A DNA stretch of 64,000 bases from Synechococcus sp. CS-1328 (GTDB taxonomy: Bacteria; Cyanobacteriota; Cyanobacteriia; PCC-6307; Cyanobiaceae). The notes under the pieces are model-generated. The model made no database searches. It had not been told where the DNA came from and saw only the letters and a list, made by a program, of their open reading frames with translations. The translations under genes were made by a program, and so were the position numbers. Of this stretch, positions 26,011-34,485 are shown in pieces. Numbering within the stretch: the first letter of the stretch is position 1; each line of letters starts with the position of its first letter. The DNA lies in the NCBI RefSeq assembly GCF_025128095.1, contig NZ_JAHLYT010000019.1, positions 28,811-92,810 on the forward strand, in the 5' to 3' direction.

Positions 26011-27000
26011 TCAGGCCACCAGGTATCCCTGCAGCAGCTCGGAGCGGGAACGGATCCCATCCAGGGCTCGCCTCTCGATGTTGCGGGTTTTGTCGCGGCT
26101 CATGCCGAGGGTCTTGGCGATCAGGGTGAGGCTCATCGGCTCGTTGCCGTCGATGCCGAACCGCATCTTCAGCACCCGTCCCTGCAGTTCCGGCAGCTGC
26201 TCCAGCAGGGAGCTCAGATCGCCGCGCAGGCACTCGCCATCGACCAGCTCCTGGGGCAGCACACCATCGCCGGCCAGCAGGTCGAGCAGTTCGGTGTCCT
26301 CGCCGTCGCCCACTTTGGTTTCCAGGCTCACGGGCTGGCGGGCCCGGCAGAGCAGGTCCTTGACCTCGTCTTCCGGCAGTTCGACAAACACCGCCAGCTC
26401 GGTGACGCTGGGGGTGCGGCCCAGCTCCTGGCTGAGCTCCCGTTGCCCCTTCTTGAGCTTGTTGAGGGTTTCGGTGATATGGATCGGCAGGCGGATCGTG
26501 CGGCTCTTCTCGGCAATCGCCCGGGTGATCCCCTGGCGGATCCACCAGTAGGCGTAGGTGGAGAACTTGTAACCACGGGTGGGGTCGAACTTCTCCACAC
26601 CCCGCACCAGGCCGATCGTGCCCTCCTGGATCAGATCCAGAAGTTCCATGTTCCGCTTGGTGTACTTCTTCGCCACACTCACCACCAGGCGCAGGTTGGC
26701 GGCCACCATCCGCTCCTTGGCGCGGCGGCCGTTGGCGAGCCGGCGCTTGAGCAGGGCCACCGTGAGGCTGGCCTCGGCGGCCAGCTGTTCCTCACTGGGC
26801 GGCTGGCCGCCGCAGCGGAGGGTGAGCTCTTCGCGGAGCTCTTCGAGGGCCATCAGTTCCTGGACCTGACGGCCGAGGGTGATCTCCTGCTCGTGGGTGA
26901 GCAGCGGTACCCGGCCGATGTCGCGCAGGTAGGAGCGCACCAGATCGCCGTGGGGCCCCGTGGCGGAGCCGGCAGTGGCAACCAGGGAGAGGGAGGGCAT
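26011..27000 (-). CDS. group 2 sigma-70 factor
   Basis: 329 residues. RNA polymerase sigma of the RpoD-like group 2 class (no long N-terminal region 1.1). Visible: region 1.2 [21 protein letters not shown], region 2 [20 protein letters not shown] and [20 protein letters not shown] (core and -10 binding), region 3 [20 protein letters not shown], region 4 [20 protein letters not shown] with the helix-turn-helix [18 protein letters not shown]. The end is typical for the picocyanobacterial group 2 family. Alone in its unit; 110 bases upstream starts the divergent pseudouridine synthase. I do not assign a letter name. Confidence 0.95.
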   Translation of the reverse strand: MPSLSLVATAGSATGPHGDLVRSYLRDIGRVPLLTHEQEITLGRQVQELMALEELREELTLRCGGQPPSEEQLAAEASLTVALLKRRLANGRRAKERMVAANLRLVVSVAKKYTKRNMELLDLIQEGTIGLVRGVEKFDPTRGYKFSTYAYWWIRQGITRAIAEKSRTIRLPIHITETLNKLKKGQRELSQELGRTPSVTELAVFVELPEDEVKDLLCRARQPVSLETKVGDGEDTELLDLLAGDGVLPQELVDGECLRGDLSSLLEQLPELQGRVLKMRFGIDGNEPMSLTLIAKTLGMSRDKTRNIERRALDGIRSRSELLQGYLVA

Positions 27001-27110
27001 GGGGTGGCGGAGTTAGGAAACTTGCCTGTTTCGCAAACCTACCATCAAATTCCGGAATCGTTCCGCTTTGCGCGCAGGACAATGGGCACAGGGCCGCACA
27101 CCCAATTGCC

Positions 27111-27836
27111 ATGGCCGCCGAGCGGTTGCAGAAACTGATCGCCGCCGCTGGTCTGGGGTCGCGCCGCCGGGCCGAAGACTGGCTGCGACAAGGGAGGGTG
27201 CGGGTCAATGGCGTCGTGGCGGAGCTGGGCGAGCGGGCTGACCCGCAGCTGGACCGGGTCGAACTGGATGGTCGTCTCCTCGTTGAGCGGCCGCCGGCGC
27301 GGGTGCTGCTGCTCAACAAACCCGTGGGGGTGCTCTGCAGTTGTCACGATCCCCACGGGCGCACCACCGTGATGGACCTGCTGCCCCTGGCCTGGCGTCA
27401 GGGCGATGGTCTGCATCCGGTGGGGCGCCTCGATGCCGACAGCCACGGCGCCCTGCTGCTCAGCAACGACGGCAGCTTCACCCTGCGGCTCACCCACCCC
27501 CGCTACGGCCACCGCAAGACCTACCGGGTGCGGGTGGCCGGATGCCCGGATGCGGCGACCCTGCGCCACTGGCAGGCCGGGGTTCAGCTCGACGGACGGC
27601 CGAGCGCGCCGGTGGGGCTGCGGCTGCTGCGCCAGGGCCGCGAGAGCTGCCTTCTGGAGCTCGAGATGCGTGAGGGGCGCAACCGCCAGATCCGCCGGAC
27701 CGGCGAGCGCCTCGGCCATCCCGTGCTGGATCTGCAACGTACGGCGATCGGGGATCTGCCCCTCGGCGATCTGCCGGAAGGACAGTGGCGCGAGCTCGAC
27801 CGACAAGAATGGGAGGCTCTGGTCGCGTCTGCGTGA
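27111..27836 (+). CDS. RsuA/RluB-family rRNA pseudouridine synthase
   Basis: 241 residues. S4 RNA-binding domain first (RLQKLIAAAGLGSRRRAEDW, about 5-24), then the catalytic domain with LLNKPVGVLCS, GRLDADSHGALLLSNDG carrying the catalytic Asp (the usual Thr after it is Ser here) and EMREGRNRQIRRTGERLGHP. Converts one uridine of 16S or 23S rRNA to pseudouridine; target not assigned. The stop overlaps a GTG (GTGA at 27833-27836) of the next gene. Confidence 0.93.
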   Translation: MAAERLQKLIAAAGLGSRRRAEDWLRQGRVRVNGVVAELGERADPQLDRVELDGRLLVERPPARVLLLNKPVGVLCSCHDPHGRTTVMDLLPLAWRQGDGLHPVGRLDADSHGALLLSNDGSFTLRLTHPRYGHRKTYRVRVAGCPDAATLRHWQAGVQLDGRPSAPVGLRLLRQGRESCLLELEMREGRNRQIRRTGERLGHPVLDLQRTAIGDLPLGDLPEGQWRELDRQEWEALVASA

Positions 27837-28834
27837 ACCTCCGCCCCGGTAAGCCCACCACGCGCTCCGTGCCGCGGCGCCTGTTGGGCTGGATCCGGCG
27901 CTCCCGTCCCGAATCCGCGGCCGGCGGGGCCAGCGGGGTCGAGCAGGATCCGCTGCTGCTGGCCGGACGGCGGCTGCGGGAGCAGCGGGAGGCCCGCGGC
28001 CTCAACCTGCGGGAACTGGCCCAGGAAACCCGCATCAGCACCCCGGTGCTGGAGGCGCTCGAGCGCGGCTGGCGCGACCGCCTGCCGGAAGTGACCTACC
28101 TGCGCACCATGCTGCCGCTGATTGAGCGGCACCTGGCGCTGCCCCCCGGCAGTCTCGATGCGGCCCTGCCTGCCCCGGCGCACGAGGTCCGGCCATCCAG
28201 CCGCCGCATGCTGCTGCAGCGCTTCACCCCCGGCTCGATCGATGTCTTCACCACCTGGCAGGGAACGGTGCTCTATGGCCTGCTCACCCTGGGTCTGGTC
28301 TACGCGGTGAACCTGCAGCAGCAGCGCCTCGCCGCCGAGGGGTTGCTGAGCTCACGGCCGATCCCCCCCTTGCCCCGTTCCGAGCAGGTGAGGCCCCAGG
28401 ATCCGGCCATGCAGTTGCTGGCGATTCATCCGGAGCTGCGGCCCCTGACGCTCACGGCCAGGGGCCAGGGTCTCCCCCAGTTGCGGCGGGAGCTGGCCAA
28501 GGGAAGCCCGGAGGCGCTCGGGGTGCTGAGCCTGGAGCTGGCCGCCCCCAGCCGGGTGGAGATCAGCCCGTCCCAGGGAGGGAGCACCCGGCTGGAGGGC
28601 GTGAACGGCACGCTCAGCCTGCCGCTCCTGCCGCCGTTCGAGCTGCGGATCGAACCGGCCGCGGCGGCACGGGCGGTGCGTTGGAACGGCGCACCGCTGA
28701 CGCCCCTGACCGGCAATCCCGGCGGCCGCTTCCGCTACCCGGCCGTGATCGCCGCCCCCCCGGCTCCGAAACGACCGGCTGCTCCCGTCGCTCAGCCCGC
28801 TCCCCCAGGACCCACCGGCGAGGAGCGTCCGTAG
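27833..28834 (+). CDS. RodZ-like helix-turn-helix membrane protein
   Basis: 333 residues from GTG 27833, overlapping the pseudouridine synthase stop; GTG 27785 would be an alternative. N-terminal XRE-type helix-turn-helix: LAGRRLREQREARGLNLREL and ISTPVLEALERG (about 40-75), then basic region, a transmembrane helix GTVLYGLLTLGLVYAVNL (about 144-161), and a C-terminal beta domain resembling DUF4115 (SRVEISPSQGG ... AARAVRWNGAPLTPL), finishing in a Pro/Ala tail. This is the RodZ layout of a cytoskeleton-linked cell-shape factor; divergence is large, so orthology is tentative. Overlaps malQ convergently by 43 bases. Confidence 0.8.
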   Translation: MNLRPGKPTTRSVPRRLLGWIRRSRPESAAGGASGVEQDPLLLAGRRLREQREARGLNLRELAQETRISTPVLEALERGWRDRLPEVTYLRTMLPLIERHLALPPGSLDAALPAPAHEVRPSSRRMLLQRFTPGSIDVFTTWQGTVLYGLLTLGLVYAVNLQQQRLAAEGLLSSRPIPPLPRSEQVRPQDPAMQLLAIHPELRPLTLTARGQGLPQLRRELAKGSPEALGVLSLELAAPSRVEISPSQGGSTRLEGVNGTLSLPLLPPFELRIEPAAAARAVRWNGAPLTPLTGNPGGRFRYPAVIAAPPAPKRPAAPVAQPAPPGPTGEERP

Positions 28835-30375
28835 CGATCCGCCAACCGACCGAAACCGAGCAGCGGTCCTTGCAGGTCCCTGATCGATCGGTCCAGGCGC
28901 CAGCACCAGTTCCCACCCGTGGTTCCGGGGGTGTTGAAGCGGGCCCGGTCATCCAGTTCCAGCAGGTCCTGCAGGGGCACCACCACCAGTTCGGCCTCGG
29001 TGGCCAGGGCTGCCTCCAGCAGCTGCCAGCCCGGCGCCGTCACCTCAGCGCCGACAACCGCACGGACCCGGTCGCGGCTGCCCTGATCGAGCTCATCCCA
29101 CCAGCTGCGACTGGTGGCGTTGTCGTGGGTGCCGGTGTACACCACCCAGCGACTGCCGCGGTAGTTGGCCGGCAGGTAGGGATTGTCCGTGTTGCCATCG
29201 AAGGCGAACTGGAGGATCTTCATGCCGGGCAGGGCGAAGCTGTCGCGCAGTGCCTCCACCGGTGGCGTGATCACCCCCAGGTCTTCGGCGATCAGGGGCA
29301 GCCGGCCATCGGGGAGCAGCCCGCCGCGCCGCCAGCAGTCCAGCCAGAGCAGCGTCAGCAGGGGCCGGCCTGGGGAGGGCTGCCAGGTGCCGTTCTCTGC
29401 GGTGCTGTCGCTGCCGGGGATGCTCCAGTAGGCCTGCAGGGCCCGGAAGTGATCCAGTCGCAGCCGGTCGAACAGCTGCAGCTGGCGGCCCAGGCGCCGC
29501 AGCCACCAGCGGAACCCCCCCAGCCAGTGGGCGCTCCAGCGGTACACCGGGGTGCCCCAGAGCTGGCCGGTGGCGGAGAAGTAGTCGGGCGGCACACCGC
29601 TCTGCTGGGCGAGGCTGCCGTCGAACTGGAGGGAGAACAGGGAGCGGTGACGCCAGACATCGGCGCTGTCGTGGGCCACATAGAAGGGCAGATCACCGAT
29701 CAGCTGCACGCCGCGGCGGTGGGCATGGCGCTGCAACCCATCCCACTGACGCTGCAGATGCCACTGCAGCAGGCCCTCTTCCAGCAGGGCTGGACCGTGT
29801 TGCTGATCGAGGGTCCGCAGGGCACGGCTGTGGCGGCGGGCCAGAGGGCCTGGCCAGTTCCACCAGGGCTGGCCCTCCTGCAGGCGGCGCAGCACCATGA
29901 AACGACAGTGGTCCTGCAGCCAGGAGCGCTGCTGCCGGCGCCAGCGGCTAAAGCTCTGTTTCTGCTCCTGGGGCTGGCTGGCCCAGCGCTGGACCAGCAG
30001 ACGGCCCAGCGCCGCGGCCCGGGCAGGGGCCAGGCTCAGATCGAGTGGGGCAGCTCCGCTCTCACCAGCCGAGGCCTCAGTCGTGAGATCGGAGCCCTCG
30101 CAAGGCAGGTCCTCCAGATCGGCAGGCTCCAGAAAGCCCTGGGCCACGAGATCGGCCGCATCCAGCAGCCAGGGGTTGAGGGCCGAACCGCTGGGGGAGC
30201 TGTACGGGGAGCCGGTGCCGTCGGTGGGGGCCAGGGGCAGCAGTTGCCAGGCGGCGATGCCCTGATCGGCCAGGAGGTCAATCAGGGCATGGGCCTGCGA
30301 ACCGAAGGTGCCGCACACCGGCGTGCCCGGCAGGGCGGTGGGATGCAGCAGCACCCCGCAGAGGCGGTCACTCAT
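28792..30375 (-). CDS. malQ: 4-alpha-glucanotransferase MalQ
   Basis: 527 residues, GH77. Transfers alpha-1,4 glucan segments, processing the short chains released by debranching. Key blocks: LGVLLHPTALPG-like start (CGVLLHPTALPGTP), GSPYSSPSGSALNP (substrate loop), RLDHFRALQAYWSIP with the nucleophile Asp, IAEDLGVITPPVEALRD with the catalytic Glu, and YTGTHDNATSRSWW with the third Asp. Length fits bacterial/plant-plastid DPE1. ATG 30375 overlaps the bciB stop (ATGA). Confidence 0.96.
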   Translation of the reverse strand: MSDRLCGVLLHPTALPGTPVCGTFGSQAHALIDLLADQGIAAWQLLPLAPTDGTGSPYSSPSGSALNPWLLDAADLVAQGFLEPADLEDLPCEGSDLTTEASAGESGAAPLDLSLAPARAAALGRLLVQRWASQPQEQKQSFSRWRRQQRSWLQDHCRFMVLRRLQEGQPWWNWPGPLARRHSRALRTLDQQHGPALLEEGLLQWHLQRQWDGLQRHAHRRGVQLIGDLPFYVAHDSADVWRHRSLFSLQFDGSLAQQSGVPPDYFSATGQLWGTPVYRWSAHWLGGFRWWLRRLGRQLQLFDRLRLDHFRALQAYWSIPGSDSTAENGTWQPSPGRPLLTLLWLDCWRRGGLLPDGRLPLIAEDLGVITPPVEALRDSFALPGMKILQFAFDGNTDNPYLPANYRGSRWVVYTGTHDNATSRSWWDELDQGSRDRVRAVVGAEVTAPGWQLLEAALATEAELVVVPLQDLLELDDRARFNTPGTTGGNWCWRLDRSIRDLQGPLLGFGRLADRYGRSSPVGPGGAG

Positions 30376-31607
30376 GGAGAGGGGAGGCGGTAGCGCTCAA
30401 CGATCCGACGGGCGAAGGCGGGGATATGACGCTCCGCCATCTCCGGGTGATGGCGCCGCAGCCACAGGGCATTGCGGGTGAAGTGGGAATCAATCGAAAA
30501 GCGGCCGTACTCCAGACCCTGCGGGCCCACCCGCTGCACCAGGAAACCGACCAGCTCGGCCAGCCAGCGGGGCAGTTTCAGCGCCTTGTCGTAGGCGTCG
30601 ATGCCCTGCTGCACGGCGGCGCGCCGATCACCGCGGCTGGTGACGGGGGCGGTGTCCAGCTCGGGCTCCACCAGATCCAGCAGCACCTGTCCCCTGGGGT
30701 TGCGCACCGTGATCCACTGGCGGCCGAAGCTGGCCCCCATGTACCCCACCACCAGATCAGCACCGGCGTTGGTGTAATCGAAGCAACTCAGGCAACTGGG
30801 AGCGAAGACGTCCTTGAGCTTGGGCGTATCCAGCCCGAAGAACGGCACGGTCTCCTCGCTGCCGTCGCTGTGGCGGAAGTGGATGCGGAAGTCCTGCATG
30901 AACTCGTAGTGCACCACCGTTTCGGGGGAGCGGCTGGCGCTCTCCAGGAAGGTCTGCAGGCCTTCGCGGCTGACGTTGTCGACGCAGGGCAGCCCCAGCA
31001 CATAGAGCTGTTCCAGAGGCAAGGTCGACTGCACGGCCCGCAGGGCCTGGATCTGGCAGCCCACACCGATGGCCAGCAACCTCTGAATGCCGCTGCCGGG
31101 CAGCTGCTCCAGGACTTCGAGGTTGGGCGAGAGGGTGGGTTTGTTGACCCGGGCCGCCAGCACCTGCTCGGGGGTGCGGGCCAGCACCGGCACGGGGGTG
31201 AAGCGATCGTCAGGGCTCTGGCCCACGCAGAGCACGGCATCGACAAGACCGGTCTCAAGGGCCCGCACGCCGATCCGGCTGACGATGCCGGTCCACTGGG
31301 CTCCGGCGATCGGCTGCTGCAGCCGGGCCGAGAGCATGCGCTGCTGAACGCCGAAGTAGAGCTCGTCCTCGTCATCAAGCCGACGGCTGCGGCCGTGGGC
31401 GGTCGCCTCCATGGCCTCGAAGTTCTGGCTCAGGAAGGCGCAGGCGCGGCGCACGTAGGCCACCCAGCGGCTGTCGCAGAGGCCGCACTGACTGCAGAGG
31501 TCCTTGGCGGGATAGACGCTGCCCTTGGCCAGGGGGCGAGCCCGCTCGTGCGGAGGCGTGGCGGAGCCCGCGGTGGCGCCGGACGGCGTGCTGGAGGCTG
31601 CGGTCAA
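30372..31607 (-). CDS. bciB: 8-vinyl reductase BciB (FrhB-type flavo-iron-sulfur protein)
   Basis: 411 residues, TTG start. Ferredoxin-dependent reductase of the 8-vinyl group of divinyl (proto)chlorophyllide, giving monovinyl chlorophyll. F420-dehydrogenase beta-subunit-like: KDLCSQCGLCDSRWVAYVRR (N-terminal Fe-S cysteines), AIGVGCQIQALRAVQ, GLPCVDNVSREGL and SCLSCFDYTNAGADLVVGYM, with FAD-binding regions between. Matches the slr1923-type cyanobacterial family. Presence suggests normal monovinyl chlorophyll a rather than the divinyl form of Prochlorococcus. It is upstream of malQ in one transcript although the functions differ. Divergent from the LCP gene with a 106-base gap. Confidence 0.9.
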   Translation of the reverse strand: MTAASSTPSGATAGSATPPHERARPLAKGSVYPAKDLCSQCGLCDSRWVAYVRRACAFLSQNFEAMEATAHGRSRRLDDEDELYFGVQQRMLSARLQQPIAGAQWTGIVSRIGVRALETGLVDAVLCVGQSPDDRFTPVPVLARTPEQVLAARVNKPTLSPNLEVLEQLPGSGIQRLLAIGVGCQIQALRAVQSTLPLEQLYVLGLPCVDNVSREGLQTFLESASRSPETVVHYEFMQDFRIHFRHSDGSEETVPFFGLDTPKLKDVFAPSCLSCFDYTNAGADLVVGYMGASFGRQWITVRNPRGQVLLDLVEPELDTAPVTSRGDRRAAVQQGIDAYDKALKLPRWLAELVGFLVQRVGPQGLEYGRFSIDSHFTRNALWLRRHHPEMAERHIPAFARRIVERYRLPSP

Positions 31608-31713
31608 GGAAAGGGGTGGGCTGACTCCACGGCCCTCAACCTATCGGCCACCCGTCCCAGCGGGGCGGATCCCCGGACTGAGCCAGAGTGGGACCATCAG
31701 CCCTGCGGGCACC

Positions 31714-32778
31714 ATGCCCCCCATGCGGGACACCGACCCTTCCACCTCCAGCTCCTCGCCGGAGCACCCCGCCGTGCCGCGGATCCGCCCCGCCGGCAAA
31801 GGCCGTCGCTCGCGTGCCCTGGGCCGCGTCGCCCTCGCCCTGGCCGGCGCCGGTCTGGGCATCACCCTGCTCGGCTGGATCTGGCCCAGCCAGGATTCCC
31901 GCAGCCTCGACGACCGCCCCAGCACAGCCTCCGATCTGGCCGAGCCGCCGCGCCGGCCGGTCACGGTGCTGGTGGTGGGGCTGGATTCCGATCGCCTGCC
32001 GGGTCCGCTCCAGACCCCACCGGCCACCGGCGCGTCGCCCCCCCAGGACACCGCTGCCAAGGGCAACGCCGCCGCCGCCAAGCCTGCCCCGCGCCCCAAC
32101 AGCGACGCGCTGCTGCTGGTGCGGGTCGATCCGGAAGGTCCGTTGCAGGTGCTCGGCCTGCCCACTGAACTGGCTGTGAATCTGCCGGGCCAGAAACGTC
32201 CCCAGGCTCTGGGCAGCCTCTACCGCACGGGCGGGGTCGCCCTGACCGGCGATGCGGTGCGCGAACTGCTGAAGCTGGAGCCCGGCGAGCCGGACCGCTA
32301 TCTGGTGCTCTCCCGCGCCGGACTGCGCAGCCTGGTGAATGCCCTGGGCCGGCTGGAGGTGAATCCACCCCGCAAGATGCTGTACGAGGACAAGGCGCAG
32401 CGGTATCGCATCGATCTGCAGAGCGGTCTGCAGCAACTCGACGGGGCCCAGGTGGAGCAGTTGCTGCGCTACCGCGATCCCAGCCTCGGCGAGCTCAGTC
32501 GCCGCCAGCAACAGGAGCTGGTGGTGCTGGCCCTGATGGAGAGCCTGTCTCAGCCGGCCCGCCTGGCCAATCTGCCGGACCTGGTCCAAAAGCTGCGCAG
32601 CGAGGTGGACACGAACCTGGAGCCCAGCGAGACCCTCAGCCTGCTGGCCGCTGGTCTGGCCCGCCCCGGGGAGGTGCGCTTCCTGTCTCTGCCGCTGGGG
32701 CCGGCCAAACCGAAATTCGACGGCCTGCGGCAGCTGGAGACCAAGGCCACCCTGCCGCCCTGGAAGACGAAGACCTGA
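31714..32778 (+). CDS. LytR-CpsA-Psr (LCP) family protein
   Basis: 354 residues from ATG 31714 (ATG 31723 also possible). N-terminal cytoplasmic basic segment, one transmembrane helix (VALALAGAGLGITLLGWIW, about 39-57), then an LCP domain: VTVLVVGLDSDRL, SDALLLVRVDP, VLGLPTELAVNLPGQ, and RYRDPSLGELSRRQQQELVV containing the conserved Arg pair. LCP enzymes attach glycopolymers to the cell envelope from polyprenyl-pyrophosphate carriers. A Pro/Ala loop (PPATGASPPQDTAAKGNAAA) interrupts the first half. Converges with the next gene. Confidence 0.88.
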   Translation: MPPMRDTDPSTSSSSPEHPAVPRIRPAGKGRRSRALGRVALALAGAGLGITLLGWIWPSQDSRSLDDRPSTASDLAEPPRRPVTVLVVGLDSDRLPGPLQTPPATGASPPQDTAAKGNAAAAKPAPRPNSDALLLVRVDPEGPLQVLGLPTELAVNLPGQKRPQALGSLYRTGGVALTGDAVRELLKLEPGEPDRYLVLSRAGLRSLVNALGRLEVNPPRKMLYEDKAQRYRIDLQSGLQQLDGAQVEQLLRYRDPSLGELSRRQQQELVVLALMESLSQPARLANLPDLVQKLRSEVDTNLEPSETLSLLAAGLARPGEVRFLSLPLGPAKPKFDGLRQLETKATLPPWKTKT

Positions 32779-32791
32779 TCTCGGTCCAGGC

Positions 32792-33376
32792 TCAGGCCAG
32801 CTCAGCCTGTAGCTGCAGCCAGCGAGCCTCCAGGCTGAGCCGCAGTGCGGCCATGCTCTGCTCCGTCCACGACTGCTCGGTCCACTCCTGCTCGGCGGCC
32901 TCCGGCAGGACCGCTTCATGCAGCTCAGCTTCATGCAGCGCAGCCTCCGGCAGCCAGCCGAGCCAGGGCAGTCCGTCACCCCGGCGCCGGGCTGCCTCCC
33001 AGGGGCCACCGCCCTGGATCAGGCCGAGCAGGGGCACCTGCCACTGCCGCAGCAGGGCCGTGGTGGCCGCGGGAGCGCCCGTCGCGAGGCTGTCGGCCGG
33101 CAACAGCAGCAGGGTGGGTTGGCGCCAGGCCCCCAGCGCCTCTGCCCAGTGGTTGGCAGCGGCGCTGGCCGGATCAACTAGCAGCAGGCCCGGATCGCAG
33201 GGGAGCGCGGCCAGCCAGGGGCCGGCGATGGCCTCCAGCTGCCGCAGGGCCTGCTGGGGGCAAGCGGCCGGCGCCAGGGTGTGCAGTGGCAGGGCCAGGG
33301 CCGCCGCCAGCCGTGGAGCCTGATCGCTCAGGAGGGCCGCCACCTGGTCGGTTCGGCCGCTTGAGGTCAGCACCAT
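32792..33376 (-). CDS. hypothetical protein with repeat-built C-terminus
   Basis: 194 residues from ATG 33376 (MVLTSSGRTDQVAALLS). The first 140 residues look like an alpha/beta fold with hydrophobic strands (PTLLLLPADS, PGLLLVDP, VPLLGLIQGG); no nucleotide-binding motif is clear. The C-terminus is made of HEAEL/HEAVL and WTEQS pentads that derive from 15-base repeats. Family unknown. Ends 13 bases from the LCP stop (convergent) and is divergent from prs by 101 bases. Confidence 0.6.
   Translation of the reverse strand: MVLTSSGRTDQVAALLSDQAPRLAAALALPLHTLAPAACPQQALRQLEAIAGPWLAALPCDPGLLLVDPASAAANHWAEALGAWRQPTLLLLPADSLATGAPAATTALLRQWQVPLLGLIQGGGPWEAARRRGDGLPWLGWLPEAALHEAELHEAVLPEAAEQEWTEQSWTEQSMAALRLSLEARWLQLQAELA
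32858..32957. repeat. seven 15-bp units in two adjacent arrays
   Basis: Array A: three units from 32858 (CTGCTCCGTCCACGA, then CTGCTCGGTCCACTC, then a diverged copy ending at 32902). Array B: four units from 32898 to 32957, the central two being GCTTCATGCAGCTCA (32913-32927) and GCTTCATGCAGCGCA (32928-32942). The arrays overlap by a few bases. On the minus strand they encode WTEQS and HEAEL-type pentads of the hypothetical protein. Confidence 0.75.
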
Positions 33377-33477
33377 CCTCGGGGGCCTGGCCAGGCCAGA
33401 AAACTTCACGGTTGTTCGCACTGGCTGGGACGGGTCGCTTCTACCATCGAAACTCCGCCGTCGCGCTTGCGTCCGCT

Positions 33478-34485
33478 GTGACCAGTTTCTTGACCGCTGA
33501 TCGGGTGGAGCAGCAGTCCAGTCCCACCCAGTCAGCCCAGGACACGCGGCGGCTGCGGCTGTTCAGCGGCTCCTCCAACCCCCATCTGGCCCGCGAGATC
33601 GCTGCCTACCTGGGGGTTCCGGATGGACCCTGCGTGATCAAGCGCTTCGCCGACGGCGAGCTCTACATCCAGATTCAGGAGTCGATCCGCGGCTGCGATG
33701 TCTTCCTGATCCAGCCCACCTGCGCTCCGGTGAATGATCACCTGATGGAGCTGCTGATCATGGTGGATGCCTGCCGCCGTGCCTCTGCCCGGCAGATCAC
33801 CGCGGTGATTCCTTACTACGGCTACGCCCGCGCCGACCGCAAGACCGCCGGCCGCGAATCGATCACCGCCAAGCTGGTCGCCAATCTGCTGGTCAAGTCC
33901 GGTGTGGATCGGGTGCTGGCGATGGATCTGCATTCCTCCCAGATCCAGGGGTATTTCGATATTCCCTGCGATCACATCTATGGCTCACCGGTGCTGGTCG
34001 ACTACCTCCGCACCCGCAACCTCGGGGAGGTGGTCGTGGTGTCGCCGGATGTGGGCGGGGTGGCCCGCGCCCGCGCCTTCGCCAAGCAGATGAATGATGC
34101 CCCCCTGGCGATCATCGACAAACGGCGCAGCGGCCACAACGTGGCCGAGAGCCTCACCGTGATCGGTGATGTGGCCGACAAGACCGCCGTGTTGATCGAC
34201 GACATGATCGACACCGGCGGCACCATTTACCAGGGCGCCAAGCTGCTGCGGGAACGGGGCGCCGCCCGGGTGCTCGCCTGCGCCACCCACGCGGTGTTCT
34301 CGCCGCCGGCGGTGGAGCGCCTCTCCACCCCTGGCCTGTTCGAGGAGGTGGTGGTCACCAACAGTATCCCGATGGTTGCGGAGCGCTCCTTCCCGCAGCT
34401 CCAGGTGCTCTCGGTGGCCAACATGCTCGGAGAAGCGATCTGGCGCATTCATGAAGAGAGCTCCGTCAGCTCGATGTTCCGCTGA
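33478..34485 (+). CDS. prs: ribose-phosphate pyrophosphokinase
   Basis: 335 residues from GTG 33478. Makes PRPP from ribose 5-phosphate and ATP for nucleotides, His, Trp and NAD. Hallmarks: RLRLFSGSSNPHLAREIAAY start, RADRKTAGRESITAK flexible loop, PRPP-synthetase signature DLHSSQIQGYFDIPCDHI (about 149-166) and the ribose-phosphate loop VLIDDMIDTGGTIYQ (about 239-253). Slightly longer than average because of a 25-residue N-terminal leader. Overlaps the next gene by 35 bases. Confidence 0.97.
   Translation: MTSFLTADRVEQQSSPTQSAQDTRRLRLFSGSSNPHLAREIAAYLGVPDGPCVIKRFADGELYIQIQESIRGCDVFLIQPTCAPVNDHLMELLIMVDACRRASARQITAVIPYYGYARADRKTAGRESITAKLVANLLVKSGVDRVLAMDLHSSQIQGYFDIPCDHIYGSPVLVDYLRTRNLGEVVVVSPDVGGVARARAFAKQMNDAPLAIIDKRRSGHNVAESLTVIGDVADKTAVLIDDMIDTGGTIYQGAKLLRERGAARVLACATHAVFSPPAVERLSTPGLFEEVVVTNSIPMVAERSFPQLQVLSVANMLGEAIWRIHEESSVSSMFR

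Noticed and set aside
25811..26545. Minus-strand protein with QxFEV pentad repeats
   Set aside because: The frame only exists as an out-of-frame continuation of the sigma-factor gene, with no start of its own; the repeat is better treated as intergenic DNA.
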